The notes below the pieces were generated by a model that searched no databases, had not been told where the DNA came from, and was given only the letters and a program-made list of their open reading frames with translations. Source: Cyathus striatus (Eukaryota > Basidiomycota > Agaricomycetes > Agaricales > Nidulariaceae). From it: a stretch of DNA of 64,000 nt. The stretch lies in contig JAOVFP010000023.1 of the NCBI GenBank assembly GCA_025738555.1, forward strand, positions 186,001 to 250,000, given 5' to 3'. Shown here one piece after another: positions 1 to 11,263 of this stretch. The first letter of the stretch is position 1, and each line of letters opens with the position of its first letter. The position numbers and the translations under genes were made by a program.

Positions 1-266
1 ATACACATGCTCCGCAAAGCCTACTAACAAGGCTGAAAAATGACAATAATATACGACTGACCTCATCAGATTCAACTCGATGCTTGTTGTAAACCACTGG
101 ATATGTAACAATCAACTTACATAGGATATGTGAATTGCCTGCGGAAGGCCCAAAAAGTGCTAAAATTAAGTGTACAATGTGAAAGCGAGAAAATCTGACA
201 CCAACACTACTCCACGTCCAGAGACCTTGTCCTGAATGAGATCACACAGATCTCTTGTAGCCGATG

Positions 267-643
267 TTATTTCTTCGTCCCTCCGGCGGCGGCAGCAGCC
301 GCTGCTGCTTTCTCTTCCTCCTTTTTCTGGACAAAGATTAGTAATTTGAGCTATGTGCTATAGTATGCATTACCTTCTGTTTTGCTCTCAAAACCTCAGC
401 ATCACTATAAAAAAGCATTAGTACATGTATTTGAGCGAATAAAGCGATAAACATACGCTTCTTTGCGCTTCGCAAGACTTGCAGCACTCTCCTTTGGTTT
501 CTTCTGATTTGCGGACTTCTTTTGTGCTCGCAGTCGATCTTGCTCTCGCTGATTACCTCCTAATGACGACAGCGTCTTCAGTGAATCGAGCCAGATTCTC
601 AAAGAGAATAGGTGAAAACAAAGAAATGGCACTTACGAGTCAT
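267..643 (-). CDS. SERF/4F5-like small basic protein
   Basis: Four small exons splice to a protein of roughly 67 residues. ATG at 643-641 opens a 7-base first exon (MTR after splicing). The second exon encodes GNQREQDRLRAQKK followed by KKPKESAASLAKRKE. A third gives DAEVLRAKQK, and the last gives an alanine run ending GGTKK before TAA at 269-267. The GNQRE(x)DRxRAxKK start with a lysine/alanine tail is the hallmark of the SERF/4F5 family. Metazoan SERF proteins modify amyloid aggregation and bind nucleic acids; the role in this fungus is inferred only from similarity. All introns are GT-AG and about 50-80 bp. It is transcribed away from CYC8 across a 2.5-kb spacer. Confidence 0.85.
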
Positions 644-3186
644 GGTAGTGCTGGATATGTTGCACGCTGGCGCTTGGATTGTTAGATTCGCGTCGATGTG
701 TTGTCAATGTGAGCGCATTTGAGTCGGAGTGTATCTGAGATTGAACTGTGGAGTCTTCGAGAAAACACCACGGCATTGCTATATCAGGATATGTACATAG
801 GTTCAAGCTTGCATTAACCAGTCGTATTGCGACATGGTCAGTTTATCAGGAAACCAGAGATACGGACAGAAGCTCAACTGCGCACACATAAGTGCCGCTC
901 ATTTTCAGCTCGTGGGGGGCTCGAAAGGGGGACCGCAGATCCCATCGGTAGATGGTTGGAATTCAACGTGAATACATTTTGTAATATACTAATCGCGTAA
1001 TGTGATATCAAGATCTGTCTATCTTTAATACGGGTGGCTTATGTTGTGTGATTGAGACCTATCCTTCAGTCCAATTTAGGAGTATGTGGCAGTGTGCTTA
1101 ACACTCAGTTCTTCCGAGGTTTGACAAGTTTCGTCACGAGAATAAATTGGTCGTATCGGGTTCAATCTGTCCTGTCTATCACCGCAGGAAGTGATCAACA
1201 GATGCTGGTGAAGCACTTGAAGCTGGCACGAATGGTCCACTAAATGGAATAGCCTCCGTTTCGGATGGAATAAGCTTGGATGGATTCGGCAAAAGAAAAT
1301 TGACGCATGCATCCCAAGGACCAAGGTTCGCCCGTAGGATTCGACGTGCCACCACATCGGTCCGGGATCTATGAAGGATGGAAATTCTATGCACGCAATG
1401 CGAATCGCACAACGGCTCAAGAGCAACGTCAACGTTTAAGTGTATCTCACTGGTGCTATAATCAAGCCTCAGAACTTCCGCTGATATCCTTCGCGCCGTC
1501 TACTTACACACCAAAGTACCTAATGGGAGAACATTCTGCAGCATTATGCGTTCATGATGCCTTATTAATGACAACTGACGAGTCCTCGTGCTACGCCACA
1601 TTGTTGGCAAATAACATGATGACTCGTCGGTCACGACATAGATGTCATATCGAGTGGAAACATCAGGCCAGGTACAGGGAAGTATACTATATAGATAAAT
1701 GCAGGTGACGGGTACAGGATGGAACTCGAAGGCGAAGAAGAAGACTCAAGAGGAATTCATATGTTCGCATTAACAGCCTATGCCAAAGTCCATGGAGTGG
1801 TGTACCTGGTCGCAGCTGTTAAAGATAAGTGAGGACAAGACAAAGTGCCGTAAGGAAGAATTGGAACATTCCGATTCGGAGAAGAGATCGCATGGATCTG
1901 GGATTCAATTATAATTAAGCCGGATTATATTTAGACATGCAGCGCCAAACTCGCACGTTCTCGCAGTAGGTCGATTACTGTCGATTTTGAGTGTGGGATG
2001 GAAGACGGTGAATTTAGACGGGCGTGCTGTTATGTACGGGATAATGGATCTGATGTGCGGGACAGCACGGGGAATGGAAGAAAGGGGGCACGCGATGCGG
2101 ACGACCGATGCAAGCGGGCGGGAGTTCAGCAATGGTGAGGTTATTATGAGGAAGGTTGCAAGGGGCTCTAGTACATAAGGACCTTGGCAACTGGGGAAGA
2201 TGGACGAGACGGGTGACCAAACGGGACCGCATCTGCGTGTTCAGTTAAGGTGTTTTCGGAGAGAACAGGAGATCTCGATTTGATCGCAGCTGATAAGATT
2301 GGAACTACTGTAGTGGCAAGCATTTGATAAGCGATCACAGCGTTCCTGGGGGAGCCAAGTCAGTTAAGCGGAGTCTAGCGGGGAAGTTGAAAAACACAGC
2401 TGCAGGGTTCTAGATCCATCGCTGCTCCTGTTCAGTGTTCCCCAGAGCCGGGGCGACGGACATCACATCCGAGATTCCCATCGGGCCTTGGCCGAAGGCG
2501 ACGTGGAGCTTGTCCGGGAACGGCAATCTGCGTCCTAGTTCCAATGACAACAAGCGTACCTTTGTGCTGCAGCGACGAGCACAATTGCTGAGTATTAGCG
2601 TTGCATGCAGCCTGTTGGGTTGGGTTGGGCTGGGCTGCAGGTCGCAGGATGCAGTCGTTGCATTTGGGCACCTCTGATTTGAGATCGATGCTGAATGGGA
2701 ATGGCGGTGGCGGGACGCGGCTGAGGCTGAGGCTGATTGGGAACATTGCTGTCGAGAGACGTGGTTTAAACTTTTTTAGCCATATTTTTGGCAGGAGTCA
2801 ATATATTTCCCAGCCACCACGCGAGGATGCACAGGCAGATCGGCGATGGGATCGATTTGTTTGGCCGGAAACAATCTAAATCCGGCAAAACAAAGGCACG
2901 CGGCTGTTTCGACACGAAGAAGCTTCAGAAGGAGAAATGACATTCAAATGACATGCTAAACTTGCCTGCAACGCGATGGCAATCTCGTCTTCCTGCTTGA
3001 TCGCCATGATCGTGTGAGGGGAGCCGGTTGTTGGGCCCTGATATATTGATATCTTCCACCCCTCTTTGATTATATATATCAACCAACCCTCTCAACTGAA
3101 GGAGTCTTTTCGCCCCCTCTTTCTTTGCTCCCATCCCATTTAAACCGTCCAACCATCCCCCCGCCCTCCCTCCTCTCCCCTCCCCA
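644..3186. other. Long spacer between SERF-like gene and CYC8
   Basis: About 2.5 kb without a supportable gene. Open frames here are short, overlap on both strands and lack family signatures. The last about 150 bases before CYC8 become pyrimidine-rich after a TATATATAT stretch near 3074, which looks like a promoter and leader for CYC8. It is a plausible upstream regulatory region, but no specific operator is visible. Confidence 0.5.
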
Positions 3187-6100
3187 ATGTCCCTCAGGCA
3201 TCTCCGCCAGCCAGATCGGGACGTCCGCATGCACGACCCCCTCCCCCGCCGCCGTCCACCCACATACCCACAACCTCGTTTCCCATCCTCCCCATCCCCC
3301 TCACGTCAACGGAGCTGCTGCTATTCCGACCACTCCCGGGGATTGTCCAATGGATCAGCACATGTCAACGCCATCTCGCCCGCAGCCGTGACCGCTGGGC
3401 CGGCTGCGAATGGAACCACGTCGTCATCAATTGTTCTCAAGCTAAAGGCGGCTAACGAGCAAACCTGGCTCCTAATAGGTGCGCGATCATTTCCCCGACC
3501 GTTTTTACTAGCCGATCGCTAACCATTTGCTGTGTGGTTTATTTTTTTCTTAGGACGAGTTGCCGAACAGATGGGTGATTTGGAACACGCTCTGTCGGCA
3601 TATGAGAATGCCCTGCGGCACAACCAGTCGTCCCTTTCTGGACTTACACAAGTGGCAGGCATCGCTCGGATCAAAGAGAACTATCCAAAGGTAAGTTTTT
3701 TTATAACACTTGGTATCAAAGAGCCCTGCCTGCGGCTGGTTTGGTTTGATGCCGGGGCCTGGTCCGACTTGGGCCACGGGTTATCCGCGGATAAGAATGC
3801 CATCACCGGGGGGGTTCTGGGTTTACAATTGTTTGCACATGTCCGATCGGAGCAGAGATGACGTATCTTCTTTCTGTATTAGGCCATTGATTACTTCCAA
3901 CGTGTTCTGCAGCTGCAAGAAGACAACGGTGAAGTCTGGAGCGCATTGGGTAAGTCTATCAGCTGCACTCGCTTCCCGTTTCGGCTTCGTCCAACTTTGT
4001 TTCTCGAAGGACACTGTTTCCTTATGCAGGATGACCTCCAGAAAGCGTATTCTGCCTACCAACAGGCGCTCTACCTGCTTCCCTAACCCAAAAGTGGTTA
4101 CTTCTTCTTTCCTTCCTTTCGCCGCTCCTGATATCCGTTCTATTGCAGGAAGACCCTAAGCTCTGGTATGGCATTGGCATTCTCTATGACCGTTATGGTT
4201 CCCTCGACCATGCGGAAGAGGCCTTTTCTTCTGTCCTCAGAATGGACAAAGGTGCGTTGCATTTTCTACCTCTCATCCCTGACGGCTGTCTTGATTAATG
4301 ATCAAGATTTAGACTTTGATAAAGCCAACGAAATTCTATTTCGTCTCGGCATAATCTACAAGCAACAGGGCAAGTACGAAGAGTCCCTTGCTTGCTTCGA
4401 TCGCATCTTGCGCAATCCTCCGAGTCCCCTTGCTCATGCCGACATCTGGTTCCAGATTGGACATGTCTACGAACAGCAAAAAGATGTACGTATATATATA
4501 TATATATATTATCATCATCATCATCATCATATCTACCGTCAGCTGATGCATAATCTACACAGCATGTCCGTGCGAAGGATGCATACGAACGTGTTGTCGC
4601 TGATAATCCCACTCATGCCAAAGTCCTTCAGCAGCTTGGATGGCTTTATCATCAAGATGGTTCCTCTTTCCAAAATCAGGATGTTGCTATCCAGTATCTT
4701 ACCAAGAGTCTGGAAGCTGGTTAGTTATTTTATTTATTAAAATACTGACGTATTCATGAACTTCCATCAGATCCTTCGGATGCCCAAAGCTGGTATTTAT
4801 TAGGTCGCGCTTATATGGCGGGCCAAAAATATAACAAGGCATACGAGGCATATCAACAAGCCGTTTACCGTGACGGCCGCAATCCAACTTTTTGGTGCTC
4901 TATTGGCGTACTGTACTTCCAGATCAATCAATTCCGGGATGCACTCGATGCTTATTCTCGTGCTATACGTATCAACCCTTACATTTCCGAGGTTTGGTTT
5001 GATCTGGGCAGTCTTTACGAGAGCTGCAATAATCAGATTACTGATGCCATTGACGCGTATGCGCGCGCCAGCGAACTTGATCCCACTAATCCCGCTATCT
5101 CGCAGCGTCTCCAGCTCTTGAAAAATGCCCAAGCCACTGGTGGTCAATTGCCTGCAGCGCCAGGACCGCAAGATGTACATCCAACGGCTTATGCTAGTGC
5201 AGTTGTTCCCCCTCCTGGGCTTACGGGTCCTCCTTTACTGCTGCAGTCAGCAAATCATCGTCCTGTTTTCCGTACCGAATCTCGCGGCCCTTCGTCCGAG
5301 ATTGCCCTACCTCCTCCTGCTCAGGTTAACGCTGGACGATCTTCCCCACCTTTCCGTGGTGGTCCACCACCTCCCGTCGTTCTTGACGAAACTCGTCACG
5401 CTCCTTCACACACTCCTCTTGCGCCCATGGAAGTTGATCGCCCACCTACCCATGCAAGAGATTACCCTCCTGGCCGTGAAGGACCTAGCCGAGGGCCTGT
5501 TGGACATCAAAGCCTTCTTCTTCAGCATCCTGTTCCTCAGCAACAGACGCCCACTGATGAGTTGCGCGGGAGTGCCCACCCCCATCATCAGGATCCGTAC
5601 TACAGTCGAAACCGAGCTCCCTCTCGTTCTGTCTCTCCTCCTCCGCATCCAAGTCGCAACGCTCGCTCTCCTCCTCCAGGTAGCTTCCAAAATTACCCAC
5701 CACCTATTCACCAGCCTGTTGGGCCTGGTCAGCCAAGTGCTGTAATTCAACGATCTCCTAGGATGTATCCTCCTATTCATGAGAGCTCGCGTCCAGTTGA
5801 TGAGGCAGCGACTTGGGATCGTCGTGGTCCTCCAGGAGACGGTCGTGAGTGGGAGCGCGAGCGTGATAGAAGGTCTCGTCACAGTGGAGATTATCCCCAT
5901 GGGTCGCAGCCACCTTTCTATGCTGCTCCTCGCTCTCCTGCATCTGGTGCTGCTCGTGCGCACAGCCCTCCAGAACCATCCCCTCGGACACATCCTACGA
6001 GATATTGGGACTCTAAGCTCCCCAGTGCTGCTCCCTCAGCTCATCCTAGCCGAACATCTCCGCCTCCGCCGCCTCATCACGAACCAACGGGACGCCGCTA

Positions 6101-7277
6101 TGATCCTCGTTACGATGCTCGCGATCGGGACTATGACGCTGATCAGAGGAGTGAGCCCCGAAGCTATGCTGCATCTCCAGAAGGGCTAAGACGAGGACCT
6201 CCTCCAGCCCATTTAATGTCTGCAAATCGCGATTCCGTATCACCTCACGCAACACCCTCTTTGGACACCAAGTCGCGTCGGCGAATGAAGGAACCCGAAC
6301 TTCCACTTCAGTCTCTCTCTCAGGCACAGCTGCCTCCTCAACCATCTTCTAGCATGATGGATCAGTCCAAGAAGACTAGGAAACGTGTCGGTGGAAAGCG
6401 AGGTAAGGAGGAACCAGACGGTGGAGGCCGTGGTGTTTATTTCCATGAGAGATACCAGTTTACTCATATTTCGTGTCTTTCAGGATCTCCTGATCAGGGA
6501 AGTTCGAATGGATCTTCGAGGTCTGTTCAACCTTCGCCTACCAGTGCACCTCCGCGACCTCCATCTCGTGTAATTGACGAAGATTACGACGAACCTGGAG
6601 CCGCAGATGCATTGATGGGTCTCGCTGGATACCGTGGCCAAGAGACGCCAACCCAAGGTCCATCGCACTCGCCTACTATTTCGTCTGGCAGTCGGCACAG
6701 CGATCCATCTCCACGACCTCCGCCATCGCATCGCAACTCCGTTTCGTCGACACGCAGCCATGCTTCTCCACCTCTTCAATCGGCGCCACTTAAGAGAGGT
6801 CGTAGTCCTGGACCCGAGGAATCAGAGAATAAGCGTTCTAGAATGGAAATTATGACAGGTGGATCAAGTCAATCTACGCGTCCTTCACCAATTCCCTTCC
6901 GCACACAACCAACTTCCCATTCACCGGAATCTCGCCATCCGCATGACCCTTACACATCAAGTACAACGCCACCTTCTTTGGCCCTTAGTCTTCCACCCCA
7001 CCCTAGACCCGTTGGTTCTGGACATGGTCAAGCTCATGGAAATGGCAACAGTAGCTCAACAGCAATGACGTTGCCACCAATCGCTACGCTCTCGAGTTCG
7101 TCTACTGCTCCTTCTCCTTCTGATGAGCGTGATCGGGATGAGAAAATGCAGGTTGATGGTAATCGCTCGATGTCACCTCCATCGAGAGGCAAGGGACCAC
7201 CAGAGGTCATCCAAAGACCTTCAAGGTCTCCACCTTCAAAGCCTACGCCATCACCGCCGACAGATAAAAAGGATTAA
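3187..7277 (+). CDS. CYC8: TPR corepressor Cyc8/Ssn6
   Basis: General transcriptional corepressor subunit that pairs with Tup1 in the nucleus. After a low-complexity leader the protein has a run of about ten TPR units, starting ANEQTWLLIG, RVAEQMGDLEHALSAYENAL and ending near RASELDPTNPAISQRLQLL (about 5100). The exons join without frame errors through seven upstream introns. From about 5140 a long Pro/Ser/His/Arg-rich tail follows, with KKTRKRVGGKRG and acidic IDEDYDE motifs, ending TDKKD. The reading frame is open through 6402-6482, but that 81-bp stretch starts GTAAGG and ends TTTCAG, so it is probably an in-frame intron. The first ATG in the TPR frame is 3187; other frames over the leader are also open and proline-rich, so the N-terminus is uncertain. 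Total length is about 1,100 residues, similar to other basidiomycete Cyc8 proteins. Confidence 0.92.
4491..4531 (+). repeat. Composite microsatellite (TA)n(ATC)n in a CYC8 intron
   Basis: A run of TA dinucleotides directly followed by ATC trinucleotides lies inside the intron after the exon ending VYEQQKD. It is probably length-polymorphic but does not affect coding. Confidence 0.85.
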
Positions 7278-9134
7278 GTTGTAGTGATTGATTCTCGCGC
7301 ATTCGTATGTAACGATATTTTTCCTGTCACTCACATTTTGGACACTTTGTCATGACAAAACATAATTTTGATACCTGTATATGATTGAATATCTAGATTA
7401 TTTTCACATCCCACTTGTAGCATAGTATGTCTTGATGTGAATATTTATACTTCACCCAATGCATCTTGTTTTCCCAGATCTGCGAGAATAGATACTACAG
7501 TGTCAGACTAGTTCATCGTTGGTCTGCAGCCTGTCAAAAGTACTTGTGTGATTAACATGGTACATACTTATGGCATAAAGTACATAATCTTCTGTCACCC
7601 CTTGCGTTGGACGCATGTTGACGTATATAAGTCTTTATCTATATTTCATATTCCGCGAACATAGAACATAGAATACAACAATACAACAATGAATCGATCT
7701 ATTATAAGCAGTTAATATATGGCGGTAAGGTGGCCCAGAATGACTGCGCAGATACACATTACACGGCACACCACAGGGTATGTCCCAGATTACCTTGAAT
7801 GTGAAAGGAGAGGCGCTGCCTTCGATAGGAAGATCATGGCAATTATAAGTAGCCTAAACGAAAGGAAGATGGACCTTGTGAACGCGTGTTTACCGTGAGG
7901 GCCAAGAGAAAATACTCTCATGGTTGGGAACTGCCGCCACTAGATGAATGGAATCCTCGGGATTGCTGTCAAGAATCAAATAGAAATGGAGACCAATGCC
8001 CCGGAAAATGGAACTGATCGTCAGAAGTCAGTTTTGAGTTGGCATGTGGATGAACTGGCGCTTGAATAATCCAAGAATGTTGCAAGATGGGTTACTACTA
8101 TATTCTGTACGGGGAATAAGAAGGAATGAATGATCACCTTACATAGATGGGGTCGCATGATGTGCAAGGTTAGAGAGAACCGAGCATCTGAAACAAGGAT
8201 GGTCCTGCATTGAGGAACGTGATTCTATGAATAAATGAGATGAGAGTCAAATGATGGATGGATGGATGACGGCCAGGATATACACAAGATTTAGGTGCGG
8301 CTTCTATCATGCGCCTATGACCTGTGTACGCGGAGGCGATTATAAAAAGTTTGGGCACAGGATAAATATAGACAGCCGCGGAAAACAGGGGTGGGGGACC
8401 CATGACAAGACAGAGATACTTTAGAGATACACACATTGAGAGATTAGACAGCATCCGAGCAGATAGCACGCTGAGAAGCCATTTGAGCAGAGTCGGGAAG
8501 ACCAGCAATGAACAGCAATCAATGATAATTCCGAGAAGATGGGTTGGTCGATAAACGGAGTAGGGGAATAATTGGTTCCCCTTTCCGAAGCTAGGCAGAG
8601 TACAGAAGCTGGACAAGATGGCTGAGAACAGATAGGCCTGCAACTCATGGCGGCAGAAGATACTGATGACAATGACGGATGTCGAGAAGACTATTAACCA
8701 TTGGAAATTACCATTGGGAACCATGTCGAATCGGTGTTTGGCTGTACATGGAAGATCTAGGGAACCGCGGATGGAGTGGACAAGACATTGACAGAGGAAC
8801 AGTACTACAGTCAAACTTGTATTAGCACATACCTGTATGAAGCTATAATCGGTAATAGTCCATAGTCCACCAAATCACCTAAGAGCACCATACATTGAAT
8901 AACCCATGGGTTTTGACGTCCACCGACCCCTATGGGTTATTACAGGTTGACGACGTTCAAGTTGACAGCGCTGAGTAATAACAGTCACGTGCTTATATTC
9001 CAGACTGGGCAAGTAACTGCTACCTTGACCTCGCTGCATTGACAGTGACCGACCTACTCTTTTGCCCCTTCAATTCAACAGCCCGCTTGCCATCTGCTGT
9101 ACAGTCTCTGCCTCTGGCTGCCTACTTCAATGTC
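7278..9134. other. Intergenic region between CYC8 and ERF4-like gene
   Basis: AT-rich sequence of about 1.9 kb. The first few hundred bases are presumably the CYC8 3' UTR. A 214-codon minus-strand frame at 8170-8814 opens only at TTG, is a string of hydrophobic and cysteine residues, and has no recognisable motif, so it is not called. The only structure seen is the inverted repeat at 8898-8941. Confidence 0.5.
8898..8941. repeat. Short inverted repeat
   Basis: AATAACCCATGGG is followed 17 bases later by CCCTATGGGTTATT, which is its reverse complement except for one extra base. The pair can form a 13-bp stem about 240 bp upstream of the candidate start of the ERF4-like gene. It may be a regulatory palindrome or a transposon relic. 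Confidence 0.7.
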
Positions 9135-10716
9135 ATGACTTCAGAATATATCCCATCCCCCTGCCACCCCAATCTCATTCACCTTCAATCACCCAGGAGC
9201 CAACCTCTTCTAGAAATTATCCAGATTTTGCATCAGACCCTTCCATTCAGCACAGCGGTGATGCATCCGAAATCAACAAACCAGAAACTCCAAGAGCAGG
9301 CAGTGGTTTGGAGCTTCATGATATCACAGTAGTTGCTGAACCAGAGAGCAACTGCTCAGAGAACAGCACACCCTCCAAGTGGAACTCGGATACACGCTCT
9401 GAGGAAGATATTACTGTGCTGATGTCTCCGCCGGCAGTCAATAACGTCCAGGATCAAACACTTTCAGACATGCCCCATCGAGAAGACCTAGACGCCTTAC
9501 AGGGGTCGAACATCACAGCAGACTGGGATCCATTACGCGGCGCAGAAGACGCCAAAGAGCAGCGCCGAGTTCATGATGCAACTTTGGTTATAGAAGGGGG
9601 CGTAGTTGATCCAAACGGGCGCGTCCTATTTACAGATAATGATACAGACTCGTCCCCTGTTGGTTCACGTCGTGCATCTCACCTTCGTCTGGATATCAAG
9701 CCACCGTCTCCACAGCCATGGGATCTTGTTGAGCCCCCTACCAGCAACAATGATAAACCCCATTACTCCCCCGTCGCATCTCAGAAGTTTCATCCCATGC
9801 AGAATGCTACGTGCGTGCGTTTCACAGAGGTCAATTCACTCGCAAACGCTAATATCCACTTGGCGGTTTTTATCTAGACATACCCGTCCTCTTATACCCA
9901 AATCTTCATACTACTTTGGACCACCCCCTTCAGATTCGGCCTACGGAACACCGCCCGTGGGTCAGATTGGCATACATCACCCTCGCGAAATCTTGCGTGT
10001 TGAAAGGGACTACACCGGCGGAGAGCTTATTCAATTTGCTCCTATCTACCCTTTAGAACTTGAAGGACGGGTATGTACATCACCTGACACTTTTCTTCGT
10101 TTTTCCTCCGCGTTAATTGTTTACGTTACCGGCTCGCCCATCTGGTTTGCTAACTTGTTAGTTGCAGATAACGCCGACACAGTTTCTCGAATCTATCAAC
10201 TCCATCAATGAGGTTCTCATCTCCGCGCATAGCCTCCGACATGCCTTCTTGGACAACATGCTCTCTATCTTTACCTTACAGTTGTCGCGGCTCATCCTAA
10301 CAACGCACTATGAAAAGGTTCGTTAACCGCAGCCTCCATCTTCCCTGTTCCTATCTCTGTTTTCTCTCCTATCATGTCATCCTTTAACCTTCGCACATCC
10401 AAGCTGACGGACATTCTTTCTGATTGCGTGCCACCATCAACAGGAAATGCAGCGCCTCAAACACTTAATCGACGATCTTAATGTTGGACTGTATAATCCT
10501 GTCGGTTTGAACATCATGTGGCCACGCGATGTGGCATTCTTATTTGTACGTTCTCTGGTTACCTTATCGTGAAGTGTCCTTGACTTACGGATCATGACTT
10601 GCGTGCACCTTTGGCATTTGCAGCTGGAGATCGAGTACTACGTCAGTAGATTCCATTACTCTAGAACCTGTGGAATGGACGGAATAAGGCTAATGTCGAT
10701 TCTATTTTCGCAGTGA
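9135..10716 (+). CDS. ERF4: ERF4/Golgin-A7-like palmitoyltransferase subunit
   Basis: The C-terminal half is the Golgin A7/ERF4 domain. It runs from ILRVERDYTGGELIQFAPIY and PLELEGR through SINEVLISAHSLRHAFLDN and LILTTHYEKEMQRL to LYNPVGLNIMWPRDVAFLFL and EIEYY. In yeast Erf4/Shr5 is the partner of the DHHC enzyme Erf2 that palmitoylates Ras at the ER. Here the domain spans four exons joined at consensus sites. The N-terminal about 230 residues are acidic and Ser/Pro-rich and not recognisable. The start is unresolved: ATG 9135 is the nearest candidate but lies in a different frame from the main exon, so a small upstream exon is likely. The TGA at 10714 is reached whether or not the last 72-bp candidate intron (10642-10713) is removed. 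Confidence 0.8.
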
Positions 10717-11108
10717 TCCGACATCCTTTGCTACCTCACATCTGTGATTGAGGTGCTGGGCAGAAGCCCTTTCATATATAGGGTTGGGCTTCATGACTGT
10801 TGTGTCCTTTATGCATTGACTGAATGTTGCTGAGCTTCGTCGCAAAGTTCCGAGGAACTCAGTGAGGATAGGGTTTTATCCTTTCCTGGCCTTCGCTGGC
10901 CACTTACATACATATGTGCTGACACTTCTCAATGTTCCAAATTCCCGGTCACCCAGGATCTAACTTTCCCTGTTTCCTTCTTTCTATTATTCGGTAGACG
11001 TGCATCATTCTTTTTTCATATTCATTGGTTCATCGGAAGTATACTTTGCAGAAAGGCACAGGATTTCTAAGCATCTATATTAGTCAAATAGTTTCGCACG
11101 TATACCTA
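10717..11108. other. 3' flank of ERF4-like gene up to the element insertion site
   Basis: AT-rich, no gene seen. The mobile element is inserted about 390 bp downstream of the ERF4 stop, so it does not interrupt that coding region. Confidence 0.6.
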
Positions 11109-11114
11109 CTTATA
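11109..11114. repeat. Left target-site duplication CTTATA
   Basis: CTTATA directly precedes the left terminal repeat and recurs directly after the right one (25898-25903). If the repeat is taken two bases shorter on the right, the duplication can be read as the 8-mer TACTTATA (11107-11114 and 25896-25903). Confidence 0.75.
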
Positions 11115-11140
11115 TATGGAAGGCCGGACTATCACGCTAC
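11115..11140 (+). repeat. Left terminal inverted repeat
   Basis: TAT plus GGAAGGCCGGACTATCACGC and three more matching bases. It matches the reverse complement of 25872-25897 with one mismatch at the ninth base after TAT. Confidence 0.92.
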
Positions 11141-11141
11141 G

Positions 11142-11157
11142 TCGGCCATCAAGCCGA
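11142..11157. repeat. Left subterminal hairpin
   Basis: TCGGC-CATCAA-GCCGA, a 5-bp stem with a 6-base loop, begins two bases inside the left repeat. A similar stem occurs at the right end (25835-25850). CCATCAAGCC is repeated at about 11180. Such sites often serve as transposase binding sites, which is inference here. Confidence 0.6.
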
Positions 11158-11263
11158 TGTGATTTGAGGTTAGGCGACCATCAAGCCCCCGTAACCCTTT
11201 CTATACCAGATGCAGACAATTAAGAAATTATATGTTGTAGTGATATCTAATCTATAGTCCAAT

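Noticed and set aside
1052..2879. Short frames at 1.0-2.9 kb as genes
   Set aside because: Overlapping on both strands, often without ATG, and no matching exon-intron structure or motif.
8170..8814. 214-codon open frame on the minus strand
   Set aside because: It opens at TTG, not ATG, has odd hydrophobic/Cys composition and no motif, and lies in an intergenic region.
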